Below, piece by piece: positions 26,349 to 35,482 of a stretch of 64,000 bases of DNA. The notes under the pieces were generated by a model that saw nothing but the letters and a program-made list of their open reading frames with translations, had not been told where the DNA came from and ran no database searches. The stretch comes from Neobittarella massiliensis (ex Bilen et al. 2018) (GTDB taxonomy: Bacteria > Bacillota > Clostridia > Oscillospirales > Ruminococcaceae), in assembly GCF_900289145.1 (NCBI RefSeq), contig NZ_OKQO01000002.1, positions 186,001-250,000 on the forward strand, in the 5' to 3' direction. The stretch's first letter is position 1. Each line of letters starts with the position of its first letter. The position numbers and the translations under genes are program-made.

Positions 26349-26798
26349 GGGCTTTAGAACAAATCTGACAGACTTTTTCAAAAAAATTGTGGTTTCTGCC
26401 ATTTATTTGCAGAGATCGGGGGAGAAAACTCTAAAATCGTCGGTTGGGGAGCAGAGGACGGGATACGTGCGAGGTGGTGATGGAGAGGTATGTGTGCTTG
26501 GGAACGCTATTCGCTTTGGGGACACCTGCAAAGATGGTGGAGAGAGAAAGAAGCGTATTCGGTGTGGGGCCGCGATATATTTGGGAGAGGCGCCAGGGCT
26601 GTGGAGACTGCGCTTTTCGGCGTGTTTTTTATAAGGTGCCGCGGGAGAGGTTTTGCCGCCGGGCGAGAGATGGTATAGGTTCATTTTATGGGCGGCTGGT
26701 ATGGGTGGTGTGGGCTGACCCGGATGGAGGGCGGTCATGCATGGATGTATGCACGCCTATATATAAGGTAGGAGCAGGGCGAAATCAGGGGGGCGAAG
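26349..26798. other. Gene-free stretch between the operon promoter and the recombinase
   Basis: No frame here has a credible start, ribosome binding site and protein-like composition. A TATATATA stretch near 26758-26765 may be part of the recombinase promoter, but no -35 was found. Confidence 0.4.
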
Positions 26799-28418
26799 AT
26801 GCGATTTTTTATTTACAGCCGCAAGTCGGTCTGGTCGGCGCGGGGGGACAGTGTAGAAAATCAGGTAGAGATGTGCCGCCGCTATATTGCAGAAAAGTTT
26901 GGCGGGGGGGAGCACCAGATTGCGGTGTATGAAGACGAGGGGTTTTCGGCCAAGGACACCGACCGGCCGCAGTTTCAGTTTATGCTGCGCGACCTGTACG
27001 AGCAGCGGCCCGACTACCTGATCTGCTACCGATTGGACCGTATCAGTCGCAGTGTGAGCGACTTTTCGGCGCTGGTGGAGGAACTGGCGCGGCAGGGGAC
27101 GGCGCTGGTGTGTATGCGGGAAGAATTTGACACCGCGAAACCCATGGGCAAGGCGATGATGTACATAGCCAGTGTATTTGCCCAACTGGAGCGGGAGACG
27201 ATTGCCGAGCGCGTGCGGGACAATATACTGCTGCTGGCGCGGTCGGGCCGTTGGCTGGGGGGCACGACGCCCACCGGGTACCGCTCGGTCCAGGTGCGGG
27301 AACTGGTGCTGGAGGGACGGGTAAAGACCGCCTGTAAGTTGCAGCCGGTGGAGGAGGAACTGCAGTGGGTGCGGCAGCTATATGCTGTGTACATACAGGA
27401 GCACAGTTTGTCGGCGGTACACCGGGCGCTGGAGATGCTGGGGGCGCGCAACCGGCGGGGAGTACCGTTTACCCGTATGGGCGTGAAAGCCATGCTGCAA
27501 AACCCGGTGTACTGCGCGGCGGACGCGGAGGCACACAGCTATTTTACCGCGCGCGGAGCGGCGGTGTGCTTTGACCCCCAGCAGGCGCCGGACCGGGGGC
27601 TGCTGGTATACAACAAGCGCGGCGCCGGCGGCAGACGACAGGAAGTGGAGCAGTGGGTGGTAGCCGCCGGGCGGCACCCGGGACTGATCTGCGGTGGGCA
27701 GTGGGTGCGGGTACAAAAGATCTTGCGGGAGGAGCAACCGGCCACCGATCGGCCGGGTAAGCAGCACAACGATTACGCCATGCTTTCGGGGCTGATGTTC
27801 TGTACCCGCTGCGGACAAAAGCTGCTGGCTAAAAAGCGCAGCGGCCCTCAACGGGAGGGGCAGTACGACTATATCTGCAGTAGTAAATTGACCGCCGGCA
27901 CCAGACATTGTGACAGCCAGAACTTGGCCGGACCGGCGACCGACCAGGCAGTATGGCAGCACCTGTGCGGCTATTTATGTGCCCGGCCGGAGCAACTGCA
28001 GACGGCGCTGGGGCAGCTGCGGCGCGAATATATACAGCAGCTGCCCCAGTCGCCGACCCAGCTACAGCGCGAGATACAGCGCGCCCAGACGGAGATACAA
28101 AATCTGGTAGCGGCACTGTCGGCAGGCAATGCGCCGGCCATAGCTGGGCATATTGCCCGGCAGATAGAGCAGCTGGACCGGCAGGTGCTCTGCTGGCAGC
28201 GGCAGTTGGAGGGGCAGGGACAAAGGACCGAGACGGCACCGGTAAAGCGAGAGGCTGCCCGGCTGCTTAGGAGACGGCGCTGGCTGGAGGACCTGGATAG
28301 ACGGCAGCGGCGGCAGCTGGTGCGGGCGGTGGTGCAGCGGATGGATTGGGATGGGGAAAAGCTGTATGTCTATTACCGAGGCGAGACCGGACAGGAGAAT
28401 GGCGGTGGTGGAAGTTGA
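26799..28418 (+). CDS. Large serine recombinase (integrase/resolvase family)
   Basis: 539 residues. The N-terminal resolvase domain has the nucleophile Ser10 in IYSRKS and the conserved Arg residues in DRPQF and YRLDRISRSVSDF. The recombinase domain follows (TPTGYRS, NRRGVPFTRMGVKAMLQNPVY), then a zinc-ribbon domain with CTRCG near residue 335 and later Cys (YICSSK, HCDSQ), and a coiled-coil-like region near 410-480. This is the layout of phage integrases and TnpX-type transposases. It points toward the right attachment site and its stop codon (28416-28418) lies inside the attP arm. The recombinase is intact and therefore probably able to move the element. Confidence 0.93.
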   Translation: MRFFIYSRKSVWSARGDSVENQVEMCRRYIAEKFGGGEHQIAVYEDEGFSAKDTDRPQFQFMLRDLYEQRPDYLICYRLDRISRSVSDFSALVEELARQGTALVCMREEFDTAKPMGKAMMYIASVFAQLERETIAERVRDNILLLARSGRWLGGTTPTGYRSVQVRELVLEGRVKTACKLQPVEEELQWVRQLYAVYIQEHSLSAVHRALEMLGARNRRGVPFTRMGVKAMLQNPVYCAADAEAHSYFTARGAAVCFDPQQAPDRGLLVYNKRGAGGRRQEVEQWVVAAGRHPGLICGGQWVRVQKILREEQPATDRPGKQHNDYAMLSGLMFCTRCGQKLLAKKRSGPQREGQYDYICSSKLTAGTRHCDSQNLAGPATDQAVWQHLCGYLCARPEQLQTALGQLRREYIQQLPQSPTQLQREIQRAQTEIQNLVAALSAGNAPAIAGHIARQIEQLDRQVLCWQRQLEGQGQRTETAPVKREAARLLRRRRWLEDLDRRQRRQLVRAVVQRMDWDGEKLYVYYRGETGQENGGGGS

Positions 28419-28442
28419 CCTTTGTGCGGCGGCGGTTTCCCG
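28412..28442. repeat. attR: element arm plus core GTTTCCCG
   Basis: The arm AAGTTGACCTTTG (28412-28424) is the inverted partner of the arm in attL; the core is 28435-28442, with the predicted TT crossover at 28437-28438. Chromosomal feoB resumes directly. Confidence 0.85.
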
Positions 28443-29171
28443 ACGCTTATTGCAATTATCTCGATGTTTTTTGTGGGGGCGGCTGCCGGGGCTTGGCAGT
28501 CGGTCTCATCGACACTGCTGCTGACCGGGGTGATTGTGCTGGGAGTGGTCATGACCTTTTTGGTGTCGCGGCTTTTGTCAAAGACCATCTTAAAGGGCAT
28601 ACCATCGAGCTTTACGCTGGAACTGCCCCCCTACCGTAAGCCGCAGATCGGCAAGGTGATCGTGCGGTCGATCTTTGACCGGACGCTGTTCGTACTGGGG
28701 CGGGCGGTAGCGGTGGCAGCTCCGGCGGGGCTCATCATCTGGCTGATGGCCAACGTGCAGATGGGAGGTGTCAGCCTGCTGGCCCATTGCGCCGGATTTT
28801 TAGACCCGTTTGCCCATCTCATCGGCATGGATGGCGTGATCTTGCTGGCGTTTATTTTGGGCTTCCCCGCCAACGAGATCGTGGTGCCTATCATGATCAT
28901 GGCCTATATGTCGGCAGGTAGTATAATGGAGTTCAGCAGCTTGGTACAGCTGAAGGAGCTGCTGGTACAAAATGGCTGGACCTGGCTGACCGCTGTTTGT
29001 ACCATGCTGTTTTGCCTGATGCATTGGCCCTGCTCCACCACCTGCATGACCATAAAAAAGGAGACCCAGAGCTTGCGGTGGACGCTGGTCTCGTTTGCGG
29101 TGCCGACTTTATTTGGTATCGTCATCTGCTTTATCGTGGCTACGACCGCAAGGCTTTTGGGGCTGGCCTGA
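28435..29171 (+). pseudogene. feoB: feoB, 3' part (second membrane half)
   Basis: The frame continuing from the 8-bp repeat reads TLIAIISMFFVGA and ends at 29171, giving about 242 native residues with the second half of the FeoB membrane domain. It includes ILGFPANEIVVPIMIMAYMS, which carries the second Gate-like region, and the conserved CLMHWPCSTTCMTIKKET. There is no proper start codon or ribosome binding site at its 5' end (a TTG at 28422 opens the frame inside element DNA), so it is not expected to be translated as it stands. It joins in frame to the piece ending at 12773. Confidence 0.93.
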
Positions 29172-29240
29172 CCGGGATGGGCGCACGAGACGCGGCCGTG
29201 TATTCGGCGGCTGCCGGGTGTGCATGGAGCTGAAAAAAGA

Positions 29241-29284
29241 AAAAGAGCGGGCACTCCTGTGAGAGAGGAGCGCCCGCTCTTTAT
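29241..29284. terminator. Strong bidirectional terminator after feoB
   Basis: AAAGAGCGGGC / GCCCGCTCTTT with an inner CTCC/GGAG stem, and A and T runs at both ends. It serves the feo operon and the convergent VOC gene. Confidence 0.85.
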
Positions 29285-29310
29285 TGCGTTTGGGTACCGG
29301 ACATTCGGCG

Positions 29311-29718
29311 CTAGATATCGCCGCCGCTGAGTTCGAAGAGATTTCCCTCTGGGTCGCGAAAATAGGTGCAGTGCATGCCCCAGTCTGCGATGTACTGCGG
29401 CTCGCCCAAAAATTGCACGCCGGCTGCGCGGAGGCGCTGATAGTCGCCATCCAGATCGCTGGTGGGGAGGATGGCGACCACTGTATCGGGCTGCTGTGGG
29501 GCGCCCACAGGCGGCTGGTAGCCCTGAAACATGGGCATGTTGGCACCGGAAAAAATGGCGAAGCAGGGCGGCTGGCCCGGAGCTGTGGCGAAGGAGGTGT
29601 AGGGGCCGTTGCGGTCGCCCCAAACGGGAGTGAGACCGAGTTTTTGAGTGTAGAAGTCAAAACACTGGCCGTAATTTTTTCGCACCAGGATGCGAACAGT
29701 CAATTTGTCAAAGTGCAT
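29311..29718 (-). CDS. VOC family protein (glyoxalase/bleomycin-resistance-like)
   Basis: 135 residues with the paired beta-alpha-beta-beta-beta modules of vicinal oxygen chelate proteins: N-terminal VRILVRKNYGQCFDFYTQKL and C-terminal WGMHCTYFRDPEGNLFELSG. The terminal Glu in FELSG is a usual metal ligand. Substrates in this family vary from methylglyoxal adducts to antibiotics and cannot be read from sequence. AAGGAG precedes the ATG. It follows the acetyltransferase gene by 51 bp, probably in one unit. Confidence 0.85.
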   Translation of the reverse strand: MHFDKLTVRILVRKNYGQCFDFYTQKLGLTPVWGDRNGPYTSFATAPGQPPCFAIFSGANMPMFQGYQPPVGAPQQPDTVVAILPTSDLDGDYQRLRAAGVQFLGEPQYIADWGMHCTYFRDPEGNLFELSGGDI

Positions 29719-29769
29719 GATGGCTGTACTCCTTTTTATAACTGCCGGCGATGTGCGCGCCGCACCGTG

Positions 29770-30378
29770 TTACAGATCGGCGTTGCCGACGTAGTTTTGA
29801 CGGGTCTTTTCGTCCATGCGGTCGGCATCGGTGATCTGGCGCAGGACGCGGCAGGGGTTGCCCACCGCCACTGTATTGGCTGGGATATCGCGGATGACGA
29901 TGCTGCCGGCGCCGATGACCGCGTTGTCGCCGATGTGCACCCCCGGGCCGATAAAGACATGAGCACCGATCCAGACGTTGTTGCCGATATGTACCGGTTC
30001 ATTGATGATGCCGCCCTGGATGCGCTCCTCGGGGTGGACCGGATGGCTGGCAGTACAGATGGTGACGTTGGGGCCGATCTGCACGTCGTCGCCGATGACT
30101 ACTTCACCCGAATCCAGCAGGGTAAAACCGAAATTGGCGTAGAAATTGTTGCCGATGGTGGTAAAAAAGCCGCGGTCACAGTGAAAAGGGGGCTCGATGA
30201 GGGGCTTTTCTCCCACTTTGGCAAACAGATCGCGCAAGATCTCATCGCGCTTTTGTACCTCGGTGATACGGGTGAGGTTATAGTCGTAGGTGAGCTGGCT
30301 GGCCCGGTAGGCATCCTGCCACCAGGGCTCGACGTAGTGGTAGTAATTGTCGAGCTTTACTTTGTCGTTGTAGGCCAC
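29770..30378 (-). CDS. LacA/Maa-type sugar O-acetyltransferase
   Basis: 202 residues of the maltose/galactoside acetyltransferase family. The N-terminal helical segment is followed by hexapeptide repeats (VVIGDDVQIGPNVTICTASH with the catalytic His, VHIGNNVWIGAHVFIGPGV, AVIGAGSIVIRDIPANTVAV) and the acetyl-CoA-binding GNPCRVLRQI. It works as a trimer in the cytoplasm, acetylating sugars or other hydroxyl compounds. Start is GTG 30378 after AAAGGCGG. Confidence 0.88.
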   Translation of the reverse strand: MAYNDKVKLDNYYHYVEPWWQDAYRASQLTYDYNLTRITEVQKRDEILRDLFAKVGEKPLIEPPFHCDRGFFTTIGNNFYANFGFTLLDSGEVVIGDDVQIGPNVTICTASHPVHPEERIQGGIINEPVHIGNNVWIGAHVFIGPGVHIGDNAVIGAGSIVIRDIPANTVAVGNPCRVLRQITDADRMDEKTRQNYVGNADL

Positions 30379-30471
30379 AGGGGCACCGCCTTTCAGTTTT
30401 TCACCATGTTACCACATACTGCCAGCTTATGGCAACACAGAGCGGGCAGAATATCGGGTGGCGGTTATGTA

Positions 30472-30490
30472 CAGGGGCTTTTGGCCCCTG
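30472..30490. other. Hairpin between the acetyltransferase gene and the 50-aa ORF
   Basis: CAGGGGC-TTTTG-GCCCCTG, a 7-bp perfect stem just downstream of the small ORF on the minus strand. It lacks a U run. Confidence 0.4.
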
Positions 30491-30498
30491 GTGGGTAC

Positions 30499-30651
30499 TC
30501 AGATCTGGTCGAGAATGTTCTGGGCGCACTGTACGAGCTCCTGCTCGCTGTAAAAGTTGACCCCGTTTTGCCGGATAGACTCCTGAATAAAGGTGGGCAG
30601 CTTGGCAAAGCAGGTGCTGGATGACAGATCGATGGGCTGTTTCATCTCCAT
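30499..30651 (-). CDS. Small hypothetical protein (50 aa)
   Basis: A short minus-strand frame beginning MEMKQPIDLSSSTCFAKLPT and ending with CAQNILDQI. An excellent ribosome binding site (GGAGGTGAA) lies about eight bases before the ATG at 30651, and composition is protein-like, which makes it more credible than the many overlapping open frames. The sequence looks like a small soluble helical protein with two Cys. It is divergent from the SpoIIM-like gene. I do not recognise a family. Confidence 0.6.
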   Translation of the reverse strand: MEMKQPIDLSSSTCFAKLPTFIQESIRQNGVNFYSEQELVQCAQNILDQI

Positions 30652-30729
30652 GAAAATTCACCTCCAACAGTAGTTTTTGCCGGTGAGCACCGGTTATCGG
30701 CGCCAATCTCTGCCGGTTTTGGTGCGTGA

Positions 30730-30757
30730 TTGACATTTTTGCCACAACGTGTAGAGT
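30730..30757 (+). promoter_or_regulatory. Possible promoter of the SpoIIM-like gene
   Basis: TTGACA (30730-30735), 16-bp spacer, TAGAGT (30752-30757). The -35 is perfect, the -10 weak. Confidence 0.45.
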
Positions 30758-30791
30758 ATAGTGTAGTATTGGCAAAAAAGGAGCGGTGCAG

Positions 30792-31415
30792 ATGCGTTTT
30801 GTAAAGCGGCAATATGTGCTGAGCTGGTACTTTTTTAAAAACCGGCTGCAGAGATATTTTTGGGGCGCCAGTATTTTATTTTTTGGGGCGGCGTTGGTGA
30901 CGGGGGTGGTGATCGCCCGGAACCCCCAACTGCTGAGCCAGCTGTTGGAGGCGATATCAGCCACCTTTACCAGCAAAGGCGTGTACCGGGCGGACGGCGG
31001 CTTATCGCTGGTGGCAGTGCTTTTTGGAAACATTCGCGCCACCGCCACTACGGCGCTGATGGGGCTGGTGCCGTTTTTGTTTTTGCCGCTTTTTTCACTG
31101 GGGGTAAATGCCGCTATACTGGGGGTGCTGGGGGCGGCTTATACCAGTTACGGCGCCGGGCTGTTTACCTATTTGATGGGGATACTGCCCCACGGGATCT
31201 TTGAACTGCCGGCCATTGTGCTGTCGTGTGCGCTGGGGGCCTATTTGTGCTTTGAGCTAGTGTGCAAATTGGTGGGCCAGCGCCGGGGCGTGCCGTTTAC
31301 AGCGGTGTTTGTGAATGCACTGCGGCTGTATTTGACGGTGGCGGTGCCGCTGCTACTGATCGCCGCGCCGGTGGAGGTATACATAACGCCGCATATTTTT
31401 GCGCTGTTTTTGTGA
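30792..31415 (+). CDS. SpoIIM-like (stage II sporulation protein M family) membrane protein
   Basis: 207 residues with about five membrane segments. The DUF95/SpoIIM family mark GILPHGIFELPAIVLS is present near residue 135, and the N-terminus (YVLSWYFFKNRLQRYFWGAS) fits the family. In Bacillus SpoIIM works with SpoIID and SpoIIP in septal peptidoglycan thinning and engulfment, but wider family members have other, unknown roles. ATG 30792 is preferred over GTG 30786 because AAGGAG (30778-30783) is then eight bases away. It is alone on the plus strand, upstream of asnS. Confidence 0.8.
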   Translation: MRFVKRQYVLSWYFFKNRLQRYFWGASILFFGAALVTGVVIARNPQLLSQLLEAISATFTSKGVYRADGGLSLVAVLFGNIRATATTALMGLVPFLFLPLFSLGVNAAILGVLGAAYTSYGAGLFTYLMGILPHGIFELPAIVLSCALGAYLCFELVCKLVGQRRGVPFTAVFVNALRLYLTVAVPLLLIAAPVEVYITPHIFALFL

Positions 31416-31421
31416 GGCGGA

Positions 31422-31447
31422 GTGCGGTGGCGATATTGCCGCCGCAC
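31422..31447 (+). terminator. Hairpin after the SpoIIM-like gene
   Basis: GTGCGGTGGC-GATATT-GCCGCCGCAC: a 10-bp stem with one wobble pair, seven bases after the stop; only a short T stretch follows. Confidence 0.5.
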
Positions 31448-31448
31448 C

Positions 31449-31477
31449 TTGTAACACCCGCGTTTTTGTACTATACT
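31449..31477 (+). promoter_or_regulatory. Promoter of asnS
   Basis: TTGTAA (31449-31454), 17-bp spacer, TATACT (31472-31477), 80 bp before the start. No T-box sequence is seen in the short leader. Confidence 0.65.
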
Positions 31478-31556
31478 AATAACATTACTGTGTAGTTTGC
31501 CCCGTGACCGGTAGTTTGCCGCCGGGGGATAGCATTTTTGTTGGAGGAGAGACGAC

Positions 31557-32948
31557 ATGGAGAGAAAGACTATTGCTCAGCTGTACCGCGCAGCCGAGCA
31601 GAAAGAGGGACCGGTAAAGGTATGTGGCTGGGTGCGCACGCTGCGCGCCTCGAAATCGCTGGGATTTATTGAGCTCAACGACGGCAGCTGCTTTAAGAAT
31701 CTGCAGGTCGTTTTTGAGGACGGCAAAGTCGAGGGGTTTAAAGAGCTCTCCAAGCTGAATGTGGGCAGTGCGCTGGTGGTAGAGGGAACGCTGGTGCTGA
31801 CCCCGGACGCCCGTCAGCCGTTTGAGGTGCACGCGGCTGCCATTGAGGTAGAGGGCCCCTCGACCCCGGACTATCCGCTGCAGAAAAAGCGCCACTCGGT
31901 GGAGTTTTTGCGGACTATCGCCCATCTGCGCCCCCGCACCAACCTGTACAGTGCGGCTTTTCGGGTGCGCTCGGTAGCGGCCTACGCGCTGCACAAGTTT
32001 TTTAATGAAAACGGCTTTGTGTACGCCCATACGCCGCTGATCACCGGCAGCGACTGTGAGGGGGCCGGGGAGATGTTTCGGGTGACCACCCTGGACATGC
32101 AAGACCCGCCCCGCAGCGAAGACGGCAGCATCGACTACAGCCAGGACTTTTTTGGCAAAGAGACCAGTCTGACGGTATCGGGCCAGCTCAACGCCGAGTG
32201 CATGGCGCTGGCTTTTGGCAAGGTGTACACCTTTGGGCCCACCTTCCGGGCAGAGAACTCCAACACGCCGCGCCACGCAGCTGAGTTTTGGATGATCGAG
32301 CCGGAGATCGCCTTTGCCGACTTGCAGGACGATATGGATCTGGCAGAGGCGATGCTCAAATCGGTCATCGGGTATGTGTTGGAGCAGTGCCCGGACGAGC
32401 TGGCCTTTTTTGACCAGTTTGTGGACAAGGGTCTGCTGGAGCGGCTGAATAAGCTGGTGAACGCCGAGTTTAGCCGCTGCACCTACACCGAGGCGGTGGA
32501 GATACTGGAAAAGGTAAAAGACCGCTTTGAGTACCCGGTATACTGGGGCTGTGACCTGCAGACCGAACACGAGCGCTACCTGACCGAACAGGTGTTTGGC
32601 CAACCGGTGTTCGTGACTGATTACCCCAAAGAGATCAAGGCCTTTTACATGCGCCTGAACGACGACGGCAAAACGGTAGCTGCTACCGACCTGCTGGTGC
32701 CCGGTGTTGGTGAGATCATTGGCGGCAGCCAGCGCGAGGAGCGGCTGGACGTATTGCGCGAGCGGATGCAGGAGATGGGCCTTAAAGAAGAGGACTACAG
32801 CTGGTACATGGACCTGCGCCGGTTTGGCAGTGCCAAGCACGCCGGATTTGGGTTGGGCTTTGAGCGGCTGATCATGTATATCACCGGTATCCAGAATATC
32901 CGCGATGTTCTGCCGTTCCCCCGCACCACCGGTTCGGCCGAGTTTTAA
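31557..32948 (+). CDS. asnS: Asparaginyl-tRNA synthetase
   Basis: 463 residues, the usual AsnRS length. The N-terminal OB-fold anticodon-binding domain ([20 protein letters not shown]) is followed by a class II catalytic core with motif 2 ([20 protein letters not shown]) and motif 3 ([15 protein letters not shown]). The insertion and [11 protein letters not shown] pattern match AsnRS rather than AspRS. It charges tRNA-Asn with asparagine in the cytoplasm. GGAGGAGAG precedes the ATG. Confidence 0.97.
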   Translation: MERKTIAQLYRAAEQKEGPVKVCGWVRTLRASKSLGFIELNDGSCFKNLQVVFEDGKVEGFKELSKLNVGSALVVEGTLVLTPDARQPFEVHAAAIEVEGPSTPDYPLQKKRHSVEFLRTIAHLRPRTNLYSAAFRVRSVAAYALHKFFNENGFVYAHTPLITGSDCEGAGEMFRVTTLDMQDPPRSEDGSIDYSQDFFGKETSLTVSGQLNAECMALAFGKVYTFGPTFRAENSNTPRHAAEFWMIEPEIAFADLQDDMDLAEAMLKSVIGYVLEQCPDELAFFDQFVDKGLLERLNKLVNAEFSRCTYTEAVEILEKVKDRFEYPVYWGCDLQTEHERYLTEQVFGQPVFVTDYPKEIKAFYMRLNDDGKTVAATDLLVPGVGEIIGGSQREERLDVLRERMQEMGLKEEDYSWYMDLRRFGSAKHAGFGLGFERLIMYITGIQNIRDVLPFPRTTGSAEF

Positions 32949-32974
32949 AGGGCAAAATTGCCAAAGGCCAGTGG

Positions 32975-32993
32975 CAGCGGTTTTGCTGTTTTT
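32975..32993 (+). terminator. Weak terminator after asnS
   Basis: CAGC-GGTTTT-GCTG followed by five T residues, 27 bp past the stop codon. Confidence 0.5.
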
Positions 32994-33080
32994 GATAAGG
33001 CGTGACGTTTGCTTTTGGACGAAATCACAAATGTGCTTTCTGCAAATACACGGCTGTATTTGATACAGAGACAAAACGCG

Positions 33081-33110
33081 AAAAAAGAGCTTGCTTGCAG
33101 GCTCTTTTTT
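33081..33110. terminator. Second terminator in the asnS-aminotransferase gap
   Basis: AAAAAAGAGC-T-TGC-TT-GCA-G-GCTCTTTTTT: a symmetric hairpin usable in both directions. No gene is seen in 32949-33350. Confidence 0.75.
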
Positions 33111-33213
33111 CTTGTGTTTTGGTGAACTTTTCCCTAAACTTTGTGTGGTTTTTGCAAAAAACGATTTTGGATACTTGCATTTTTGTGCCGTTGTCCAAAG
33201 ATGTTCTGAACAG

Positions 33214-33243
33214 TTGATACAGCTGTGTTTTTGGGTGTAGAAT
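33214..33243 (+). promoter_or_regulatory. Promoter of the aminotransferase gene
   Basis: TTGATA (33214-33219), 18-bp spacer, TAGAAT (33238-33243). Confidence 0.5.
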
Positions 33244-33350
33244 AGTGCATATACTAAAGAGAGAGACCGGAGCAAAGTGGTGTGTTAGTCACTAAAATGC
33301 AGGAATTTGAATTTCTGGTTTGCAAATTTTTTGAAGGGGAGTCGAGTTTT

Positions 33351-34652
33351 ATGGCGCAGCCATACAGCGCATTGTCGACAGAGGAGATCAAGGGGAAGCT
33401 GGAGAAGTTTTACCAGCTCTATAAAATATATCAGGGCGAAGACCTGAAACTGGATATGTCGCGCGGCAAGCCTTGCACCCAGCAGCTGGATCTGAGCATG
33501 GGCATGTACAAGGTGCTGGAAGACACCCGGGACTTTTTTAGTGAGGACGGTTTTGACTGCCGCAATTACGGGATCCTAGACGGTGTACCGGAAGCCAAGC
33601 GGCTGTTTGGAGAGCTGATGGGTGTGCCGGAGGAGCAGCTGTTTATAGGCGGCAACTCCAGCCTGAACCTGATGTATGACGCGCTGGCCAAGTTTATGCT
33701 GCTGGGCAATGCCCGCAGCGAGCGCCCCTGGTGCCGGGAGGAAAAAGTGAAGTTCATCTGCCCGGTGCCGGGTTATGACCGCCATTTTGGGATCTGCGAG
33801 GAACTGGGCATTGAGATGATCAATGTGGACATGTTGCCAGATGGCCCGGATATGGATGCGGTAGAGGCGCTGGTGGCGCAGGACGCCAGCATCAAGGGCA
33901 TGTGGTCGGTACCGATGTACTCGAACCCCGAGGGGACGACCTACTCGGCGGAGACGGTGCGGCGCCTGGCGGCCATGAAGCCGGCGGCCCCTGATTTTGT
34001 GCTGATGTGGGATAATGCCTATATGGTACACCACCTGGAAAAAGAGCGCCGCGACAGCTTACCCAATATTTTGGACGTGTGCGCTGAGTACGGCAGTGAG
34101 GATATGCCGCTGGTGTTCACCTCGACTTCGAAGATATCGCTGCCCGGCTCGGGCCTGGCGATCATGGCCGGCAGCCGCCGCACTATGGCCTATATGAAAA
34201 AGCGCATTTTGGCCCAGACGATCGGCCCGGACAAGATCAACCAACTGCGGCATGTGCGATTTTTTAAAGATGTGGACGGCATTATGGCTCACATGGAAAA
34301 GCACGCCGCCATTATCCGCCCCAAGTTTGAGCTGGTGGACACGATGCTGCACCGGCACCTGGACGGCCGCGAGATCGGCCGTTGGAGCAAGCCCTATGGC
34401 GGCTATTTCATCAGCTTTTTCACCCTGGATGGCTGTGCCAAACGGGTGGAGCAGCTGTGCGGTGACTGTGGGGTGAAGCTGACTGCGGTGGGAGCTACCT
34501 ACCCGTACGGCAAGGACCCGCACGACGCCAACATCCGTATTGCCCCTACCTACCCCAGCCTGGAAGAACTGCAAAAAGCCATGGAGATCTTTTGCCTGGC
34601 GGTAAAGATCGCCTCGCTGGAACAGGCAGCTCGGGAGCGGCTGGCGGCCTGA
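33351..34652 (+). CDS. Class I aminotransferase (aspartate aminotransferase, PF12897-type)
   Basis: 433 residues of a distinct group of PLP-dependent aspartate aminotransferases. The protein begins MAQPYSALSTEEIKGKLEKF; the PLP lysine is in TSTSKISLPGSG near residue 265, and GGNSSLNLMYDALAKFM, YSNPEGTTYSAE and DNAYMVHHL are conserved cofactor-site segments. ATG 33351 is chosen because AGGGGAG lies nine bases upstream and family members start here; the frame is open 69 bp earlier. It would interconvert aspartate and oxaloacetate, and so could feed the malate dehydrogenase of the fumarate operon, although the genes are separately transcribed. Confidence 0.87.
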   Translation: MAQPYSALSTEEIKGKLEKFYQLYKIYQGEDLKLDMSRGKPCTQQLDLSMGMYKVLEDTRDFFSEDGFDCRNYGILDGVPEAKRLFGELMGVPEEQLFIGGNSSLNLMYDALAKFMLLGNARSERPWCREEKVKFICPVPGYDRHFGICEELGIEMINVDMLPDGPDMDAVEALVAQDASIKGMWSVPMYSNPEGTTYSAETVRRLAAMKPAAPDFVLMWDNAYMVHHLEKERRDSLPNILDVCAEYGSEDMPLVFTSTSKISLPGSGLAIMAGSRRTMAYMKKRILAQTIGPDKINQLRHVRFFKDVDGIMAHMEKHAAIIRPKFELVDTMLHRHLDGREIGRWSKPYGGYFISFFTLDGCAKRVEQLCGDCGVKLTAVGATYPYGKDPHDANIRIAPTYPSLEELQKAMEIFCLAVKIASLEQAARERLAA

Positions 34653-34675
34653 AAGGCATAGATCTCGAGAATATG

Positions 34676-34711
34676 ACACCCCGGTGGCGACTGCGCTGCC
34701 GGGGTGTTTTT
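34676..34711 (+). terminator. Strong terminator after the aminotransferase gene
   Basis: ACACCCCGG / CCGGGGTGT with an inner GCG/CGC pairing and a TTTTT tail. Confidence 0.88.
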
Positions 34712-35433
34712 ATGTGCGCTCTGTGTGCTGCAAAGTATTTTGAGGAGTGGGCTGAGCGAAAATGCGGGGCGCGGAGATGTTTAGACGCTTTTTCGGAGAT
34801 TACTGAAAGAGCAATTTTTTTGGCGTGCGGCACGCAAACAGATGGCCAGGATGAGTACCATCGAATTTTTATGGGGGCGGTGGTGAGCGGCAAACGAGCG
34901 CCGACAGGATGGGGGAGATAAAGAGGTGGCCGCTGTGCGGTATGGGTCTGCCGCAGGTGTGGACTATTGGTTCGTAGTGTGGTGTGGGTGCGACCGGGTG
35001 CTGTGGACTGGGCGAAACAGGTCAGGAGGGGACCACCGACTTGACGGTGGGCGGGAGAGAGCGTGAGAACATGATGCGATTGCGGTTGCGTTTATTTTGC
35101 AGCTTTTGTGCTGTGGCTCCACAGCGCATGACCGGATTATTGGCACAACAGTTGCTCCGGTGGGCTTGGTATACAAAAACAGATCTTTGCCCGATGAAGG
35201 GCGGTCGATCCGGCGCAGACAGGTGCTTATATTGTTGGCGCGGTGCGATGTTATTGCGAGGAAGATGCAATGACATCGAATCGAACATCTGTATTTGTAT
35301 GCTGGGATAAAGTAGGGCTGATGGGGAGAGCGTTTATTGGTGATGGGATCGCGCACCGCAGAGAGCCGAGAACCAGCACATTAAAACCGGAAACAACAGC
35401 TGTGGCGGCGGTGTGTTGGGGGGAGGAGCCGGT
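34712..35433. other. Non-coding stretch of about 720 bp
   Basis: Many short frames are open here but none has a credible start, ribosome binding site or protein-like composition. No RNA gene, repeat or transposon end was recognised. It may be decayed DNA ahead of the cobalamin operon. Confidence 0.5.
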
Positions 35434-35463
35434 TTGACAGCCCTGCTTTGCATGCCGTATAAT
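35434..35463 (+). promoter_or_regulatory. Consensus promoter of the cobalamin operon
   Basis: TTGACA (35434-35439), 18-bp spacer, TATAAT (35458-35463): both hexamers are perfect. It directs transcription into the riboswitch. Confidence 0.85.
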
Positions 35464-35482
35464 AGAGAACAGACGAGAGAGT

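Noticed and set aside
26444-26932. 162-codon frame upstream of the recombinase
   Set aside because: It overlaps the recombinase start in another frame, has no ribosome binding site, and its composition is not protein-like.
31416-31556. T-box leader upstream of asnS
   Set aside because: The leader after the promoter is only about 75 nt and no T-box core sequence was found.
33002-33217. 71-codon frame between asnS and the aminotransferase
   Set aside because: It crosses a strong terminator and has no ribosome binding site.
31485-33275. 596-codon open frame on the minus strand
   Set aside because: Antisense to asnS with no motif support; a codon-bias shadow.
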